DNA of 17,631 bases from Candidatus Zixiibacteriota bacterium (GTDB lineage: Bacteria; Zixibacteria; MSB-5A5; CAIYYT01), in NCBI GenBank assembly GCA_026397575.1, contig JAPLUP010000193.1:1-17631 (forward strand), given 5' to 3'. Shown here in pieces: positions 1 to 8,443 of this stretch (its first letter is position 1; each line of letters begins with the position of its first letter). The notes beneath the pieces were generated by a model. The model was not told the origin of the DNA. It worked only from the letters and a program-made list of their open reading frames with translations, and searched no databases. A program made the translations under genes and the position numbers.

Positions 1-2
1 GC

Positions 3-1748
3 ATTGTAATGCTTGATATGGCGTCATTTGTCGACGGCACGAAATACCGCGGGCAGTTTGAAGAGCGCCTCAAGGCGGTCATGAACGAAATCATGAACTC
101 GCAGGATGTTATTATCTTCATCGATGAGCTGCATACTATCGTTGGTGCCGGTGGTGCGGAAGGTTCACTGGATGCATCAAACATCTTTAAGCCGGCGTTG
201 TCGCGGGGAGAACTGCAGTGTATCGGTGCCACAACCCTGAACGAGTACCGCAAATACATCGAAAAGGACGGCGCGCTGGATCGGCGTTTCCATACCGTGA
301 TGGTGGAAGAGCCATCGACAGAGGATACCGTCAAGATTCTGCAGGGACTGCGCAGTAAATACGAAGAACATCATCAGATCGTGATTTCCGATGGCGCGAT
401 TCGGGCGGCCGTAACCATGTCCGATCGTTATATCACCGGCAAATTCCAGCCCGATAAGGCTATCGACATCGTCGATGAAGCCGGATCGCGCGCGCATCTC
501 TCGACTTACACCAAACCGAAGGAATTTACCGAGACGGAAAACGAGATCGTCGCGATCTCCATCCGCAAGGAAGACGCCGTCAAGAATCAAGAATTTGAGA
601 AAGCAGCCAAGCTGCGCGACGAACTGAAGCTCAAGAAGGAAGAATATGAGCAGATGAAGCGCGACTGGGAAGTGGCTCGCCAAAATGAGAAGATTACGTT
701 GGAAGAAGAGCATATCGCCGAGATAGTCGCCAAAATCACCGGCATCCCGTTGTTCCGTCTCGAAGAAAAGGAATCGAAGCGGCTGCTGCGGATGGAGGAT
801 GAACTCAAGAAGAAAATCATTGGTCAGACCGAGGCGATTTCGGCGCTGACGAAATCAATTCGTCGCGCCCGCGCTGGACTGAAAGATCCGCATCGCCCGA
901 TCGGCTCCTTCATCTTCCTCGGACCCACCGGCGTTGGCAAAACCGAGTTGGCGCGAGTGCTGGCGGAATTCCTGTTCGAAAACGCCGATGCGCTGGTACG
1001 AATCGATATGTCCGAGTACATGGAGAAATTCGCTGTCAGCCGTCTGATCGGCGCACCTCCGGGATATGTCGGCTACGAAGAAGGCGGACAGCTTACGGAG
1101 AAAGTGCGGCGTCATCCCTATTCGGTCGTGCTGCTGGACGAAATCGAAAAGGCACATCCGGACGTATTTAACATCCTGTTGCAGCTTTTGGACGACGGCA
1201 GTCTGACCGACTCGTTCGGACGCAAGGTCGATTTCCGCAACACGGTGATCATCATGACTTCCAACGCCGGCACGCGTGGAATTCGCTCGGGCAAGACGCT
1301 GGGGTTTGCCGGCACCAGAATGGAAGAAGACTATGAAGAGATGAAGAAGTCGGTGATTTCCGAGATGAAGCGCATTTTCAACCCCGAGTTACTTAACCGC
1401 ATCGACGAAACGATCATCTTCCATCCACTGGGGATGGAGCATATTCTGCAGATCGTCGAAATTCTGTTGGCGGACATGGCCAAGCGGCTGGCGGAGCGCG
1501 GCTTGAGCATAAGTGTTACCGATGACGCGAAGCGCTATATCGCCGAGAAGGGCTTTGATCCCCTCTATGGTGCGCGCCATCTTAAACGCGCGTTGCAGAA
1601 GCATCTGGACGACCCGCTTTCCGAGGATATCCTCCGCGGGCAATTTGCCGGCGACTGTGACATTTTGGTGGACGTTGCACCCGAGAAGGACAAGCTGCAG
1701 TTCTCGATCAATGTCGTCTCCGACACTCACAAGAGTGCGACGGTCTAG
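3..1748 (+). CDS. clpC: ClpC-type AAA+ unfoldase, 3' part (5' end outside window)
   Basis: This is the C-terminal part of a Clp/Hsp100 ATPase that unfolds proteins and feeds them to the ClpP peptidase. The frame is open to the window edge and begins inside the first AAA domain at the '[12 protein letters not shown]' region, so D1 Walker A is missing. D1 Walker B ([14 protein letters not shown]) follows. A UVR-like coiled segment ([14 protein letters not shown], about nt 580-640) separates D1 from D2, which is the mark of ClpC rather than ClpA or ClpB. D2 has Walker A GPTGVGKT (nt 921-944), Walker [12 protein letters not shown] and the pore segment GYVGYEEGG. An LGF tripeptide (nt 1299-1307) matches the ClpP-docking loop, so partnership with ClpP is likely. 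The usual D2 small-domain sequence ([14 protein letters not shown]) follows, then a short tail and TAG. No clpP or mcsAB is visible in the window. Family assignment is very secure. Confidence 0.96.
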   Translation: MVMLDMASFVDGTKYRGQFEERLKAVMNEIMNSQDVIIFIDELHTIVGAGGAEGSLDASNIFKPALSRGELQCIGATTLNEYRKYIEKDGALDRRFHTVMVEEPSTEDTVKILQGLRSKYEEHHQIVISDGAIRAAVTMSDRYITGKFQPDKAIDIVDEAGSRAHLSTYTKPKEFTETENEIVAISIRKEDAVKNQEFEKAAKLRDELKLKKEEYEQMKRDWEVARQNEKITLEEEHIAEIVAKITGIPLFRLEEKESKRLLRMEDELKKKIIGQTEAISALTKSIRRARAGLKDPHRPIGSFIFLGPTGVGKTELARVLAEFLFENADALVRIDMSEYMEKFAVSRLIGAPPGYVGYEEGGQLTEKVRRHPYSVVLLDEIEKAHPDVFNILLQLLDDGSLTDSFGRKVDFRNTVIIMTSNAGTRGIRSGKTLGFAGTRMEEDYEEMKKSVISEMKRIFNPELLNRIDETIIFHPLGMEHILQIVEILLADMAKRLAERGLSISVTDDAKRYIAEKGFDPLYGARHLKRALQKHLDDPLSEDILRGQFAGDCDILVDVAPEKDKLQFSINVVSDTHKSATV

Positions 1749-1776
1749 AGCTGGCGTTTTAGATTAGACAATCTTG

Positions 1777-1809
1777 CGGGGTGGGTCGAAAAACCCACCC
1801 CGTTCTCTT
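1777..1809 (+). terminator. Rho-independent terminator of clpC
   Basis: A perfect 10-bp stem, CGGGGTGGGT (1777-1786) with ACCCACCCCG (1793-1802), closes a 6-nt loop and is followed by the T-rich stretch TTCTCTT. It lies 28 nt after the clpC stop. The tail is not a pure T-run, but the stem is very strong. Confidence 0.85.
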
Positions 1810-1990
1810 GCCGACGACCAAGGGAAGGCTCAAACGAGGCAGATTAGAAAGCTGATTGGGGTCATAGTTATCGGAGTGTATTAGCCCGCAAGTCATTATA
1901 AGAGAATACTTAAAGCCACCCGATTGGGTTCGCCGCGACGGACTTACGATCAGCCAGAGCGCTCGGGGTGCGCGACACTGAAAAATCAGC
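1810..1990. other. Non-coding gap between the clpC terminator and the rpmA promoter
   Basis: I find no convincing gene here. In particular, there is no rplU (L21), the usual neighbour of rpmA, and no tRNA cloverleaf. Short frames on either strand look like neither known proteins nor well-started genes. It may hold upstream regulatory sequence for rpmA. Confidence 0.5.
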
Positions 1991-2018
1991 TTGACGACTG
2001 AAGAAGAAATCGTATTAT
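1991..2018 (+). promoter_or_regulatory. Sigma-70-type promoter for rpmA
   Basis: TTGACG (1991-1996) and TATTAT (2013-2018) are separated by 16 nt and lie 65 nt upstream of the rpmA start. The fit to -35/-10 consensus is five of six at each box. Its position after a terminator and before an isolated gene supports it. No transcript data are available. Confidence 0.6.
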
Positions 2019-2082
2019 ACATAACTTGCTAAGGGTCTCGGCGTCACGGGATCCCATAGGTTGAAATAGATCGGAGGAAGCT

Positions 2083-2334
2083 TTGGCACATAAAAAAGGT
2101 TTAGGATCGTCAAAGAACGGGCGTGACTCGAATTCCCAAAGGCGCGGTGTCAAACGCTTTGGTGGTGAGGCAGTGTTGGCCGGTTCGATCATTATGCGTC
2201 AGTGCGGCACCAAAGTGCTCCCGGGACGCAATGTCGGCATCGGCCGCGATAACACGCTTTACGCCTTGATCACCGGCGTTGTCGAGTTTGCCGCCAAGGG
2301 TCGCAACAAGAAAGTTGTTCACGTCTCGCCCTAG
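2083..2334 (+). CDS. rpmA: 50S ribosomal protein L27 (bL27)
   Basis: This 83-residue protein of the large ribosomal subunit sits at the peptidyl-transferase centre with its N-terminal tail near the tRNA ends. It starts [20 protein letters not shown] and carries the family core [19 protein letters not shown] and [13 protein letters not shown]; the length is normal. The N-terminus begins directly at MAHKKG, so the cleavable extension known from Firmicutes is absent. The start codon is TTG at 2083, fixed by a GGAGG at 2073-2077 with 5-nt spacing and by the conserved AHKKG that follows. The gene stands alone: its usual upstream partner rplU and common downstream partner obg are missing, and it has its own promoter and terminator. 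Confidence 0.97.
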   Translation: MAHKKGLGSSKNGRDSNSQRRGVKRFGGEAVLAGSIIMRQCGTKVLPGRNVGIGRDNTLYALITGVVEFAAKGRNKKVVHVSP

Positions 2335-2361
2335 TTCATATCCGACAATCGACAGATTTGA

Positions 2362-2396
2362 AACCGGCGGGTGAAACCATCCGCCGGTTATTTTTT
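2362..2396 (+). terminator. Rho-independent terminator of rpmA
   Basis: AACCGGCGG (2362-2370) pairs with CCGCCGGTT (2381-2389), extended by a G-U and a T-A pair around a GAAACC loop, and is followed by ATTTTTT. It begins 27 nt after the rpmA stop and is a textbook intrinsic terminator. Confidence 0.92.
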
Positions 2397-2432
2397 GGTG
2401 CTTTGGCTCGCACTGACGTATCCCAATTGCGC

Positions 2433-2461
2433 TTGACACAGGCAACCGTCAGCTTGATCTT
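2433..2461 (+). promoter_or_regulatory. Candidate promoter for the lyase-selD fusion gene
   Basis: A perfect -35 box TTGACA (2433-2438) is followed after 17 nt by GATCTT (2456-2461), which matches the -10 consensus at only three positions. It lies after the rpmA terminator and 53 nt before the next start, which is where a promoter is expected. The weak -10 keeps confidence low. Confidence 0.4.
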
Positions 2462-2514
2462 GCGATTGGCGTGCGCAGGATCGTCACCTCATGAAGACGA
2501 TCAGGAGAACCTGA

Positions 2515-4719
2515 ATGGAACACATCTATCTCGATTATAACGCAACGACACCGATACATCCCGAAGTGGCCGAGGCCATGATCCCCTATCTGCGCGAGCA
2601 CTTTGGTAATCCTTCAAGCGCTCACTGGTATGGCGCCCAAACACGCAAGGCGGTCGAGAACGCACGCGCGCAGGTGGCAGCCATGCTCAAGTGCCATGTT
2701 GATGAAGTCGTTTTCACCTCCGGCGGCAGCGAATCGAACAATTTCGCCATCAAGGGTTATGCGCTGAAACACCGCGACAAAGGAAACCACATCATCACTT
2801 CGCGGGTTGAGCACCCTGCGGTCATCGAGGTTTGCGAGTACCTCGAAACCGTCGGCTTTGAAGTAACCTATCTTCCGGTTGACGAATACGGCATGATTGA
2901 CATTGATGATGTCCAGGGCGCCATTCGCCCGAGCACAATTCTGATTAGTGTCATGCAGGCTAACAATGAAGTCGGCACTATTCAGCCGATTGCCGAAATT
3001 GCGAGTCTCGCAGCAAAACGCGCAATTGCTGTGCACACCGACGCAGCTCAAGCGGTTGGCAAGATTCCCGTCGACTCCCCGACACTTGGCGTCGACATGA
3101 TCAGTATCGCCGGACACAAACTGTATGCTCCCAAAGGCATCGGTGCATTGTATATCCGGCGCGGAATCCAGCTACAGAAGTTTATGCACGGAGCCGCACA
3201 TGAGCAGAACCTCCGCGCCGGCACCGAAAACGTGCTGGAGATCGTCGGACTCGGCAAAGCATGCGAAATCGCTGCCCGCGATCTCGAACGCAATAGCAGA
3301 CACTCGCGACAGCTTCGCGACATGTTGGAGCAGGCGATAGTTGCGCGCATTCCTTCATGCAGGATCAACGGTCATCCGGAGAAACGACTCCCCAATACTC
3401 TGTCAGTATCATTTCCCGGAATTGAAGCGAACACAATCATCTCCGAGTTGGAACAGGTCGCCTGTTCGCCCGGCGCCGCCTGTCACTCGGACAAAGTGAT
3501 TATGTCGCACGTTTTGGAGGCGATGGGTGTGCCAGTAGAGTACGCCATGGGGACGATTCGCTTCTCCACCGGCGCAATGACTACGGAGATGGAAATCAAA
3601 CAGGCTGTGGAAGCGATTGTGTTAACGATCAACCGCTTGATGCCCACCGAGAAAGTTGAACCGGTGATTTTCACTACCGATGAACAGGTGCGGCTGACTA
3701 AGTATACTCACGGTCTCGGCTGTGCCTGCAAACTCCGCCCGCAGGCGCTGGAAAAGATACTGGCGTCCTTGCCGCGACCGATTGATGCCAACGTCTTGGT
3801 CGGCGCCGAATCCTCAGATGATGCCGCTGTTTACAGACTCAGCGACAAGCTCGCGATTGTCCAAACAGTCGACTTCTTTACCCCTATCGTTGATGACCCC
3901 TATTACTTCGGAGCGATTGCGGCCGCTAACTCACTTTCCGACATCTATGCCATGGGTGGCAAGCCGCTTTTTGCACTCAGTATCGTTGGCTTTCCATCCA
4001 ACCGTCTACCGATGAGTGTCCTGCAGCGTATCCTGCAAGGCGCCGCCGACAAGGCAGCCCAAGCAGGTATTAGCATCATTGGGGGACATACCGTGGATGA
4101 TACCGAGCCCAAGTATGGTCTGGCCGTTTCCGGCATTATCGATCCAGGCCGAATCCTGAGGAACAACACAGCGCGCGTCGGCGACAAACTGATCCTCACC
4201 AAACCTATTGGCACAGGCATAATAAGCACGGCGATCAAAAGACAGATGGCGGACGATGCGTTGACTCAGAAAGTGATCGGCATCATGAGTTGCCTGAACG
4301 ACATCGCGGCCGAGACGATGCTGCGTTACGATGTCTCGTCTGTGACCGATGTCACCGGCTTCGGACTGTTGGGGCATCTCAAGGAGATGACTGTTGGGGG
4401 TGGCGTAAATGCCCGCATCGATTCACAGGCAGTCCCTCTGATCAGTGAGGCAGTTGGCTTTGCATCGTCTGGGGTAATTCCCGGAGGTACCGAAAACAAC
4501 CTCGACTACGTCACGTCTTTCGTTAAGTGGAGCGATAGTATTTCGCGCGTTCTAAGATATGTGCTCTGTGACGCTCAGACGTCCGGTGGATTACTCATCG
4601 CCGTCGCAACATCAGAAAGCGAAAAGCTGCTTGCTGATCTCAGAGCCGGCGGGATTGTCGATGCCTCGATCATCGGCGAAATCACCGGCATCGGCAGTGG
4701 CACAATCGAAGTCGTGTAA
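2515..4719 (+). CDS. selD: Cysteine desulfurase / selenocysteine lyase fused to selenophosphate synthetase (NifS-SelD fusion)
   Basis: A 734-residue bifunctional cytosolic protein. Residues 1 to about 376 are a class-V aminotransferase fold of the NifS/IscS/SCLY group: it begins IYLDYNATTP, has TSGGSESNN, the PLP lysine K202 in AGHKLYAPKG, and the catalytic-loop cysteine C323 in SPGAACHSD. That loop recalls mammalian selenocysteine lyase (GAACHSD) more than IscS (SSGSACTSA). Residues from about 385 to the end are a complete SelD, which makes selenophosphate from selenide and ATP: KYTHGLGCACK supplies the essential cysteine C403 and lysine K406 (E. coli C17 and K20), followed by SSDDAAVY, TVDFFTPIVDDPY, IIGGHTVDDTEPKYGLAVSG and TDVTGFGLLGH. 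The active site uses Cys, not Sec. ATG start with AGGAGA 7 nt upstream. There is no stop or frameshift between the domains, so this is a true fusion that could pass selenium directly from lyase to kinase. No selA, selB, tRNA-Sec or mnmH is visible. Confidence 0.95.
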   Translation: MEHIYLDYNATTPIHPEVAEAMIPYLREHFGNPSSAHWYGAQTRKAVENARAQVAAMLKCHVDEVVFTSGGSESNNFAIKGYALKHRDKGNHIITSRVEHPAVIEVCEYLETVGFEVTYLPVDEYGMIDIDDVQGAIRPSTILISVMQANNEVGTIQPIAEIASLAAKRAIAVHTDAAQAVGKIPVDSPTLGVDMISIAGHKLYAPKGIGALYIRRGIQLQKFMHGAAHEQNLRAGTENVLEIVGLGKACEIAARDLERNSRHSRQLRDMLEQAIVARIPSCRINGHPEKRLPNTLSVSFPGIEANTIISELEQVACSPGAACHSDKVIMSHVLEAMGVPVEYAMGTIRFSTGAMTTEMEIKQAVEAIVLTINRLMPTEKVEPVIFTTDEQVRLTKYTHGLGCACKLRPQALEKILASLPRPIDANVLVGAESSDDAAVYRLSDKLAIVQTVDFFTPIVDDPYYFGAIAAANSLSDIYAMGGKPLFALSIVGFPSNRLPMSVLQRILQGAADKAAQAGISIIGGHTVDDTEPKYGLAVSGIIDPGRILRNNTARVGDKLILTKPIGTGIISTAIKRQMADDALTQKVIGIMSCLNDIAAETMLRYDVSSVTDVTGFGLLGHLKEMTVGGGVNARIDSQAVPLISEAVGFASSGVIPGGTENNLDYVTSFVKWSDSISRVLRYVLCDAQTSGGLLIAVATSESEKLLADLRAGGIVDASIIGEITGIGSGTIEVV

Positions 4720-4746
4720 ACCCAAAGCGTTCCCTACACTGAAAGC

Positions 4747-4788
4747 AAAACGGCCGGTGGAATTGCTCCACCGACCGTTTTTCTCTTT
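4747..4788. terminator. Bidirectional terminator between the selD fusion and the M28 peptidase gene
   Basis: A 15-position stem with one mismatch, AAAACGG.CGGTGGA (4747-4761) against TCCACCG.CCGTTTT (4767-4781), with a 5-nt loop. T-rich sequence follows on the plus strand. On the minus strand the stem is followed by GCTTTC after its own T-run. It lies between two convergent stop codons (4719 and 4815) and probably serves both genes. Confidence 0.85.
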
Positions 4789-4814
4789 GTAAGTTCCAGT
4801 CGAGATTCTTCGTC

Positions 4815-6734
4815 TTAACACGCTGCGCAGGGCGTCCGACCTCCTGAGAAGATGTAGCTGATTAAGTAGACTGCATCCGAAATATCCACGTTGCTGTTAC
4901 AGTCGACATCTCCCCTCAGCATCGGATTGGGAGCAGGTCCGCTGGAGAAGATGTAGTTGATCAAGTACACTGCATCCGCGATATCGACTTCTTCACTCGC
5001 GTCGGCGTCACCGCAAACGTATGTCCGCGGCTGGTCCGTGATTGTCATACTGTTATGTATCGTGTCTACCATCGTCGGCGCACTATTGTCTGACACGGCG
5101 AAAGTAAAGTAAAACGTCGCTTTCCAAGTCGGCGTGCCGCTAATAGTCCCTTGCGCACCGCCGGTGAAAATCAGGCCATAGGGCATGTCGCCGCTAACAT
5201 ATGTCCAATTGTAAGGAGGAGTTCCACCGGTCACCTGCATCTGGTAGTTGTACGGTACCGCTATATAGGCGTCAGGGACTTGGTAGCTCATGATGTGCAC
5301 CTGACCGTCGCAGTAATCTCCTATCCCATCTCCGTTTTCGTCTTCCTGCAGCGGGTTGAACACGTTGGGACAGTTGTCGCAGGCGTCCCCGAGACTGTCT
5401 CCGTCACCATTGCTTTGCGTGGGGTTGGAGGCGAGCAAGCAGTTATCAAGCACATTAGCGATGCCATCGCCGTCAAAATCGTTTGAATTGGCAACTATCA
5501 TCAACCAGGCAGCCGATGCGCGCACCATCCGAGTCATGTATTCGAAATTCATGTGGGTCGTGCTGTCGTGAGCAGTATGCCACCAGGGGGAGAAATAATT
5601 CTCGGCAAGAAAAATTGAATTAGCAACAAATCCAGTAAATGGGTAATGATCGGACCCTGACGATGATCCCGCCAGCATGCCGGTGATGTCGACAAGAGGG
5701 CCGGCAATATCGATCCAGGTTTGGGCAAGGCGAGTACTGGTGCCGTGGAAGAGATTTGCGTAATAGTAGTTATTGTCGTCAGCAATCATGTCCATATTGA
5801 AAACGGCCAGAATCTTCTCGTTTCGCGCCTGAGCCGCCTGGGCATAATGCATCGAGCCGTTCAGGCCTGTCTCTTCGGCATCAAAAGTGATGAACAACAC
5901 CGTAACCGCAAAAGCTGAATCCTTCATCACCCTCGCCAGTTCCAAAACTCCTGCCGTCCCGGAGCCGTTATCGTCCGCGCCCGGGCTGGCAGCCACGGCA
6001 TCGTAATGAGCACACACAATGATGTGGTAGTCCGGGTAAACTGTTCCGGTCTTTTTGGCAATTACATTGAAGCCGGTCTTGGTGTCGCCCCCCGACGAGA
6101 AGGTGAAGCCGTCGTAGCTCACATCAGCATACCCAAATCTGCGAAATCGCTGTGCGATCGTGTCACGCGCGGCCAGAAGGTTTGCGGTACCGGTCGTACG
6201 TCGATAAAACGCCTGCAACTGGAGAACATAGTTTCTCAGTGAGTCCTGACTGATCGCGCTCATGATTCCCTTCACTCTGGAGAGATCAACGGTTGCTCTC
6301 TCTTCCATAATCTCCGCAGGTCGGTACTGGACTGTAATCGGGAATCCCTTCAGTGGCATCAGACCGGTAGTTTCCGTCGGTTGAAGAAGCAGCTCTGGAT
6401 CCACTCTATACACGCGCACCTGATCTTCCTGAAACAGCAGCGAGTACTTTCCAATATTCGCTCCATCCAATCCATGGTCGAGCGCCAATTCATTGCGATC
6501 CACGTCCTTAGCCAGCAGCTCAGCCGCTAATCCAGACTTCCGGAGCTTATCAGAAACTGACAAGTCAGCCAGAATCAAGTATCCCCCTCGAAAAGACAAA
6601 ATTGGCTCGACACCCAAAGTTGAGAGCCGTTCAGCATCAACTTGTTCGCGAACAAGGACTTTGTATAGATCAGCAGCCCCTGCCTGGGTCGCCGCAAACA
6701 GAACAAACAGCAGCAGCAATAGGAATCTTTTCAT
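4815..6734 (-). CDS. Secreted M28-family zinc aminopeptidase with TSP3-like, Ig-like and dockerin-like C-terminal modules
   Basis: A 639-residue exported peptidase. I choose the ATG at 6734: it follows GGAG at 9-nt spacing and begins a clear signal peptide ([20 protein letters not shown]). A longer frame from 6815 would run through the promoter. Residues of about 215-415 are an M28 di-zinc peptidase with all ligands visible: H243 and D245 (AHYDAV), D254 (GADDNGSG), E287/E288 ([10 protein letters not shown]), D315 (NMDMIA) and H363 (SDHYPF). Residues of about 420-477 hold calcium-binding thrombospondin type 3-like repeats ([14 protein letters not shown] and similar). Residues of about 478-570 resemble a putative Ig domain ([23 protein letters not shown]). 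Residues 573-639 are two dockerin-like repeats ([28 protein letters not shown]) flanked by cysteines. It likely degrades peptides outside the cell or at its surface. The physiological substrate is unknown. Confidence 0.92.
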   Translation of the reverse strand: MKRFLLLLLFVLFAATQAGAADLYKVLVREQVDAERLSTLGVEPILSFRGGYLILADLSVSDKLRKSGLAAELLAKDVDRNELALDHGLDGANIGKYSLLFQEDQVRVYRVDPELLLQPTETTGLMPLKGFPITVQYRPAEIMEERATVDLSRVKGIMSAISQDSLRNYVLQLQAFYRRTTGTANLLAARDTIAQRFRRFGYADVSYDGFTFSSGGDTKTGFNVIAKKTGTVYPDYHIIVCAHYDAVAASPGADDNGSGTAGVLELARVMKDSAFAVTVLFITFDAEETGLNGSMHYAQAAQARNEKILAVFNMDMIADDNNYYYANLFHGTSTRLAQTWIDIAGPLVDITGMLAGSSSGSDHYPFTGFVANSIFLAENYFSPWWHTAHDSTTHMNFEYMTRMVRASAAWLMIVANSNDFDGDGIANVLDNCLLASNPTQSNGDGDSLGDACDNCPNVFNPLQEDENGDGIGDYCDGQVHIMSYQVPDAYIAVPYNYQMQVTGGTPPYNWTYVSGDMPYGLIFTGGAQGTISGTPTWKATFYFTFAVSDNSAPTMVDTIHNSMTITDQPRTYVCGDADASEEVDIADAVYLINYIFSSGPAPNPMLRGDVDCNSNVDISDAVYLISYIFSGGRTPCAAC

Positions 6735-6787
6735 ATGGTAATGCTCCAAGAACCGGGAACTCGCCCGGGGTAAGTACCATTTTTCAC

Positions 6788-6815
6788 AATATAGCACATT
6801 TCCATCATAGGTCAA
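6788..6815 (-). promoter_or_regulatory. Promoter of the M28 peptidase gene (extended -10)
   Basis: Read on the minus strand, TTGACC (6815-6810) and TATATT (6793-6788) are 16 nt apart, and the -10 is preceded by TGC (extended -10). It lies about 54 nt upstream of the chosen start. The -35 box overlaps the edge of the 18-nt motif shared with the neighbouring gene. Confidence 0.65.
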
Positions 6816-6829
6816 GTCAATATAATCAG
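6812..6829 (-). repeat. Shared 18-nt upstream motif, copy 1
   Basis: Minus-strand CTGATTATATTGACTTGA. It matches the motif at 8440-8457 in 17 of 18 positions. Both copies lie directly upstream of or overlapping the likely -35 box of a gene for an exported protein, so a common activator site or UP-like element is possible. Confidence 0.55.
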
Positions 6830-6833
6830 AATA

Positions 6834-8351
6834 CTATCGATGAAGACGGACTATACGAATAACTCGCCTTGCGGATAGGAAGTAGTTCTGCCTTTCAGGA
6901 TCAGTGATAGTGACTGTCAGCAAATACTGACCACTCCTCAGATTAGATTTTAAGCGAGGCGCAACCTGAATAGTCAGCCTCTCTTCAGTAGCATCAAACT
7001 TCTTTCTAAGAAGTGTTATGGTCTTTGAGGATTTAGAGCCGGACTCAGACTTAGCCATCTCTTCAAGATATTTCTGATTCCGGGAAGACTGCCACTCACC
7101 CTTTGTAAATGGGCGTTCTAAACTATCTGCAACAACCATGGGCTTGCCTGTTGTTATCGAAGTCGAACTTCGACCTGATACTTCCGGTATTGGTAGCAAA
7201 GTCACCCATACTTCAAAATGCTTACCATGTCCATTAGGTAATGTAGTCTCAAGATAGAGATCAAACTTTGCTCTCGGTGTAAGTCGACATTCGGGATTGT
7301 CATAAAGATTTGCTATGTCTCCACGAAGAATACCTGGTAGTACATTCTCACCTGTCACCATACTTTGTTCTAAGACTAACAGATCACTAATCTTCTTATC
7401 CTTTGGTATAAGAACTTCGATCCAGTCTCGTCCTTCATTATCTGGAGCACCAAGGATGGTCAGACGTGCATTATATCTGCCTGGTTTGACCTTTGGAAAG
7501 ACGATGTATCCCATTGCTCTAATAAGACAGCGCTCTTGATGGTCTATCGTTTCGAGAATGCCTCGCATCATTTGAAGATTGGCAATCTCCTTACCACTGT
7601 CTATTAGTACAGTTTTGCTACTATCGTATAGATCAATCTGCATACTAAGTTGGCCTTGGTCAAGTGTGAGACGAGTAAACTGATCTCCCGGCACCCACAC
7701 ACTGAACCAAAGATCGGTCGTTCCATCGCTGGCTGGAAACTTAGAATAGTTGACAAAAGGCCATATTGGATAAGCCAAAGGAAAACCTTCATCGTCCCTA
7801 GGTATGATCTCAGTAGGATAGTTTTGACCTAACTTTGACCAGCAAGAGATTTCCAGTCCTCTCTGACCAGAACCTGCTGAAGGCCAGACAAGTATCCAGA
7901 TAGTAGAAGCTGTGTCGTCTTGATTGAATCTGCCTGGCACAGTCAGTTGATCCTGAGGCGCACCGTTCTCAATAAACAATTGCCAACGAATGTCTGGATC
8001 AGCATTATCAATATCGGTACCGAGTTGGCCTTTCTCCATCAAATTGTTACAGTAGTCAAAACGATTCTTTATGTTACTCCATCGGTCAGGTGGATAATGC
8101 TTAATCCAATCGCTGATACGATCTCGAAAGTGAGAATAGTCAGAGGCCTTCTCCAAGACTTTGCTTACATATCTCCGATCTACAATCTGAAAGAGAGCGT
8201 ACATGCGACTCATGTACGCTCTCTCTTCGGTATTCCGAGCAGTGGACATTGCTCTGAGTTTGAGTCCTGTCGCAGTAGAGACCTGCGCCTGACTGCTGCA
8301 GCTAATAGTGCAGATCAAAAGTAACATCCACAACCAGACTCGTTTTAGCAT
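6834..8351 (-). CDS. Secreted protein of unknown function, possibly a distant GWxTD-family member
   Basis: A 505-residue protein with an N-terminal signal peptide (MLKRVWLWMLLLICTISCSSQA). A lipobox reading at TISC is poor, so soluble export or lipidation is undecided. ATG start with GAGG 5 nt upstream. Residues of about 75-135 (FRDRISDWIKHYPP, then GTDI and RWQLFIENGAPQD) loosely follow the GWxTD pattern 'GW.TDRGR.YI.YG.PD', and IWILVWP (151-157) sits where that family has its 'E.W.Y' segment. Two beta-rich stretches follow, with KPGRYNARLTIL (289-300) and KKISDLLVL (319-327), the latter like the 'lSDi.l' motif of GWxTD proteins. The assignment is weak and from memory. I see no catalytic motif. 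The DNA is AT-richer than its neighbours: two sampled 60-nt lines are 42-43% GC against 48-60% elsewhere. It carries a perfect 14-bp inverted repeat inside the frame. Confidence 0.75.
   Translation of the reverse strand: MLKRVWLWMLLLICTISCSSQAQVSTATGLKLRAMSTARNTEERAYMSRMYALFQIVDRRYVSKVLEKASDYSHFRDRISDWIKHYPPDRWSNIKNRFDYCNNLMEKGQLGTDIDNADPDIRWQLFIENGAPQDQLTVPGRFNQDDTASTIWILVWPSAGSGQRGLEISCWSKLGQNYPTEIIPRDDEGFPLAYPIWPFVNYSKFPASDGTTDLWFSVWVPGDQFTRLTLDQGQLSMQIDLYDSSKTVLIDSGKEIANLQMMRGILETIDHQERCLIRAMGYIVFPKVKPGRYNARLTILGAPDNEGRDWIEVLIPKDKKISDLLVLEQSMVTGENVLPGILRGDIANLYDNPECRLTPRAKFDLYLETTLPNGHGKHFEVWVTLLPIPEVSGRSSTSITTGKPMVVADSLERPFTKGEWQSSRNQKYLEEMAKSESGSKSSKTITLLRKKFDATEERLTIQVAPRLKSNLRSGQYLLTVTITDPERQNYFLSARRVIRIVRLHR
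8192..8224 (-). repeat. Perfect 14-bp inverted repeat inside the coding region
   Basis: Arms AGAGAGCGTACATG (8192-8205) and CATGTACGCTCTCT (8211-8224) flank a 5-nt loop CGACT. One extra bulge extends pairing by three more bases (GAA/TTC). It spans codons 43-54 of the gene, so the encoded peptide is itself nearly mirrored (RAYM-SR-MYAL). In the mRNA it would form a very stable hairpin about 130-160 nt after the start codon. Confidence 0.85.
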
Positions 8352-8415
8352 AAATACCTCGGTAGCTGCTACCTGTTTCTACTGAGCCGGAATGTCTTCG
8401 CCACAAATTCCCATT

Positions 8416-8443
8416 ACTTAAGCTCGTCCACTACGAGCCTCAA
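8416..8443 (-). promoter_or_regulatory. Weak candidate promoter with an embedded palindrome, upstream of the 6834-8351 gene
   Basis: On the minus strand, TTGAGG (8443-8438) and TTAAGT (8421-8416) are 16 nt apart, in the same position relative to the shared 18-nt motif as at the M28 gene. The spacer is filled by the palindrome GCTCGT-CCACT-ACGAGC (8422-8438), a plausible operator. The -10 box matches consensus at only three positions. Confidence 0.35.

Noticed and set aside
1810..1990. A tRNA or rplU fragment upstream of rpmA
   Set aside because: No cloverleaf arms with a T-loop GTTCRA at the right distance, and no L21-like peptide in any frame.
6735..6815. 27-residue N-terminal extension of the M28 peptidase (start at 6815)
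   Set aside because: It would bury the signal peptide, overlaps the promoter and lacks an SD. The ATG at 6734 has GGAG at 9 nt and begins a classic signal peptide.
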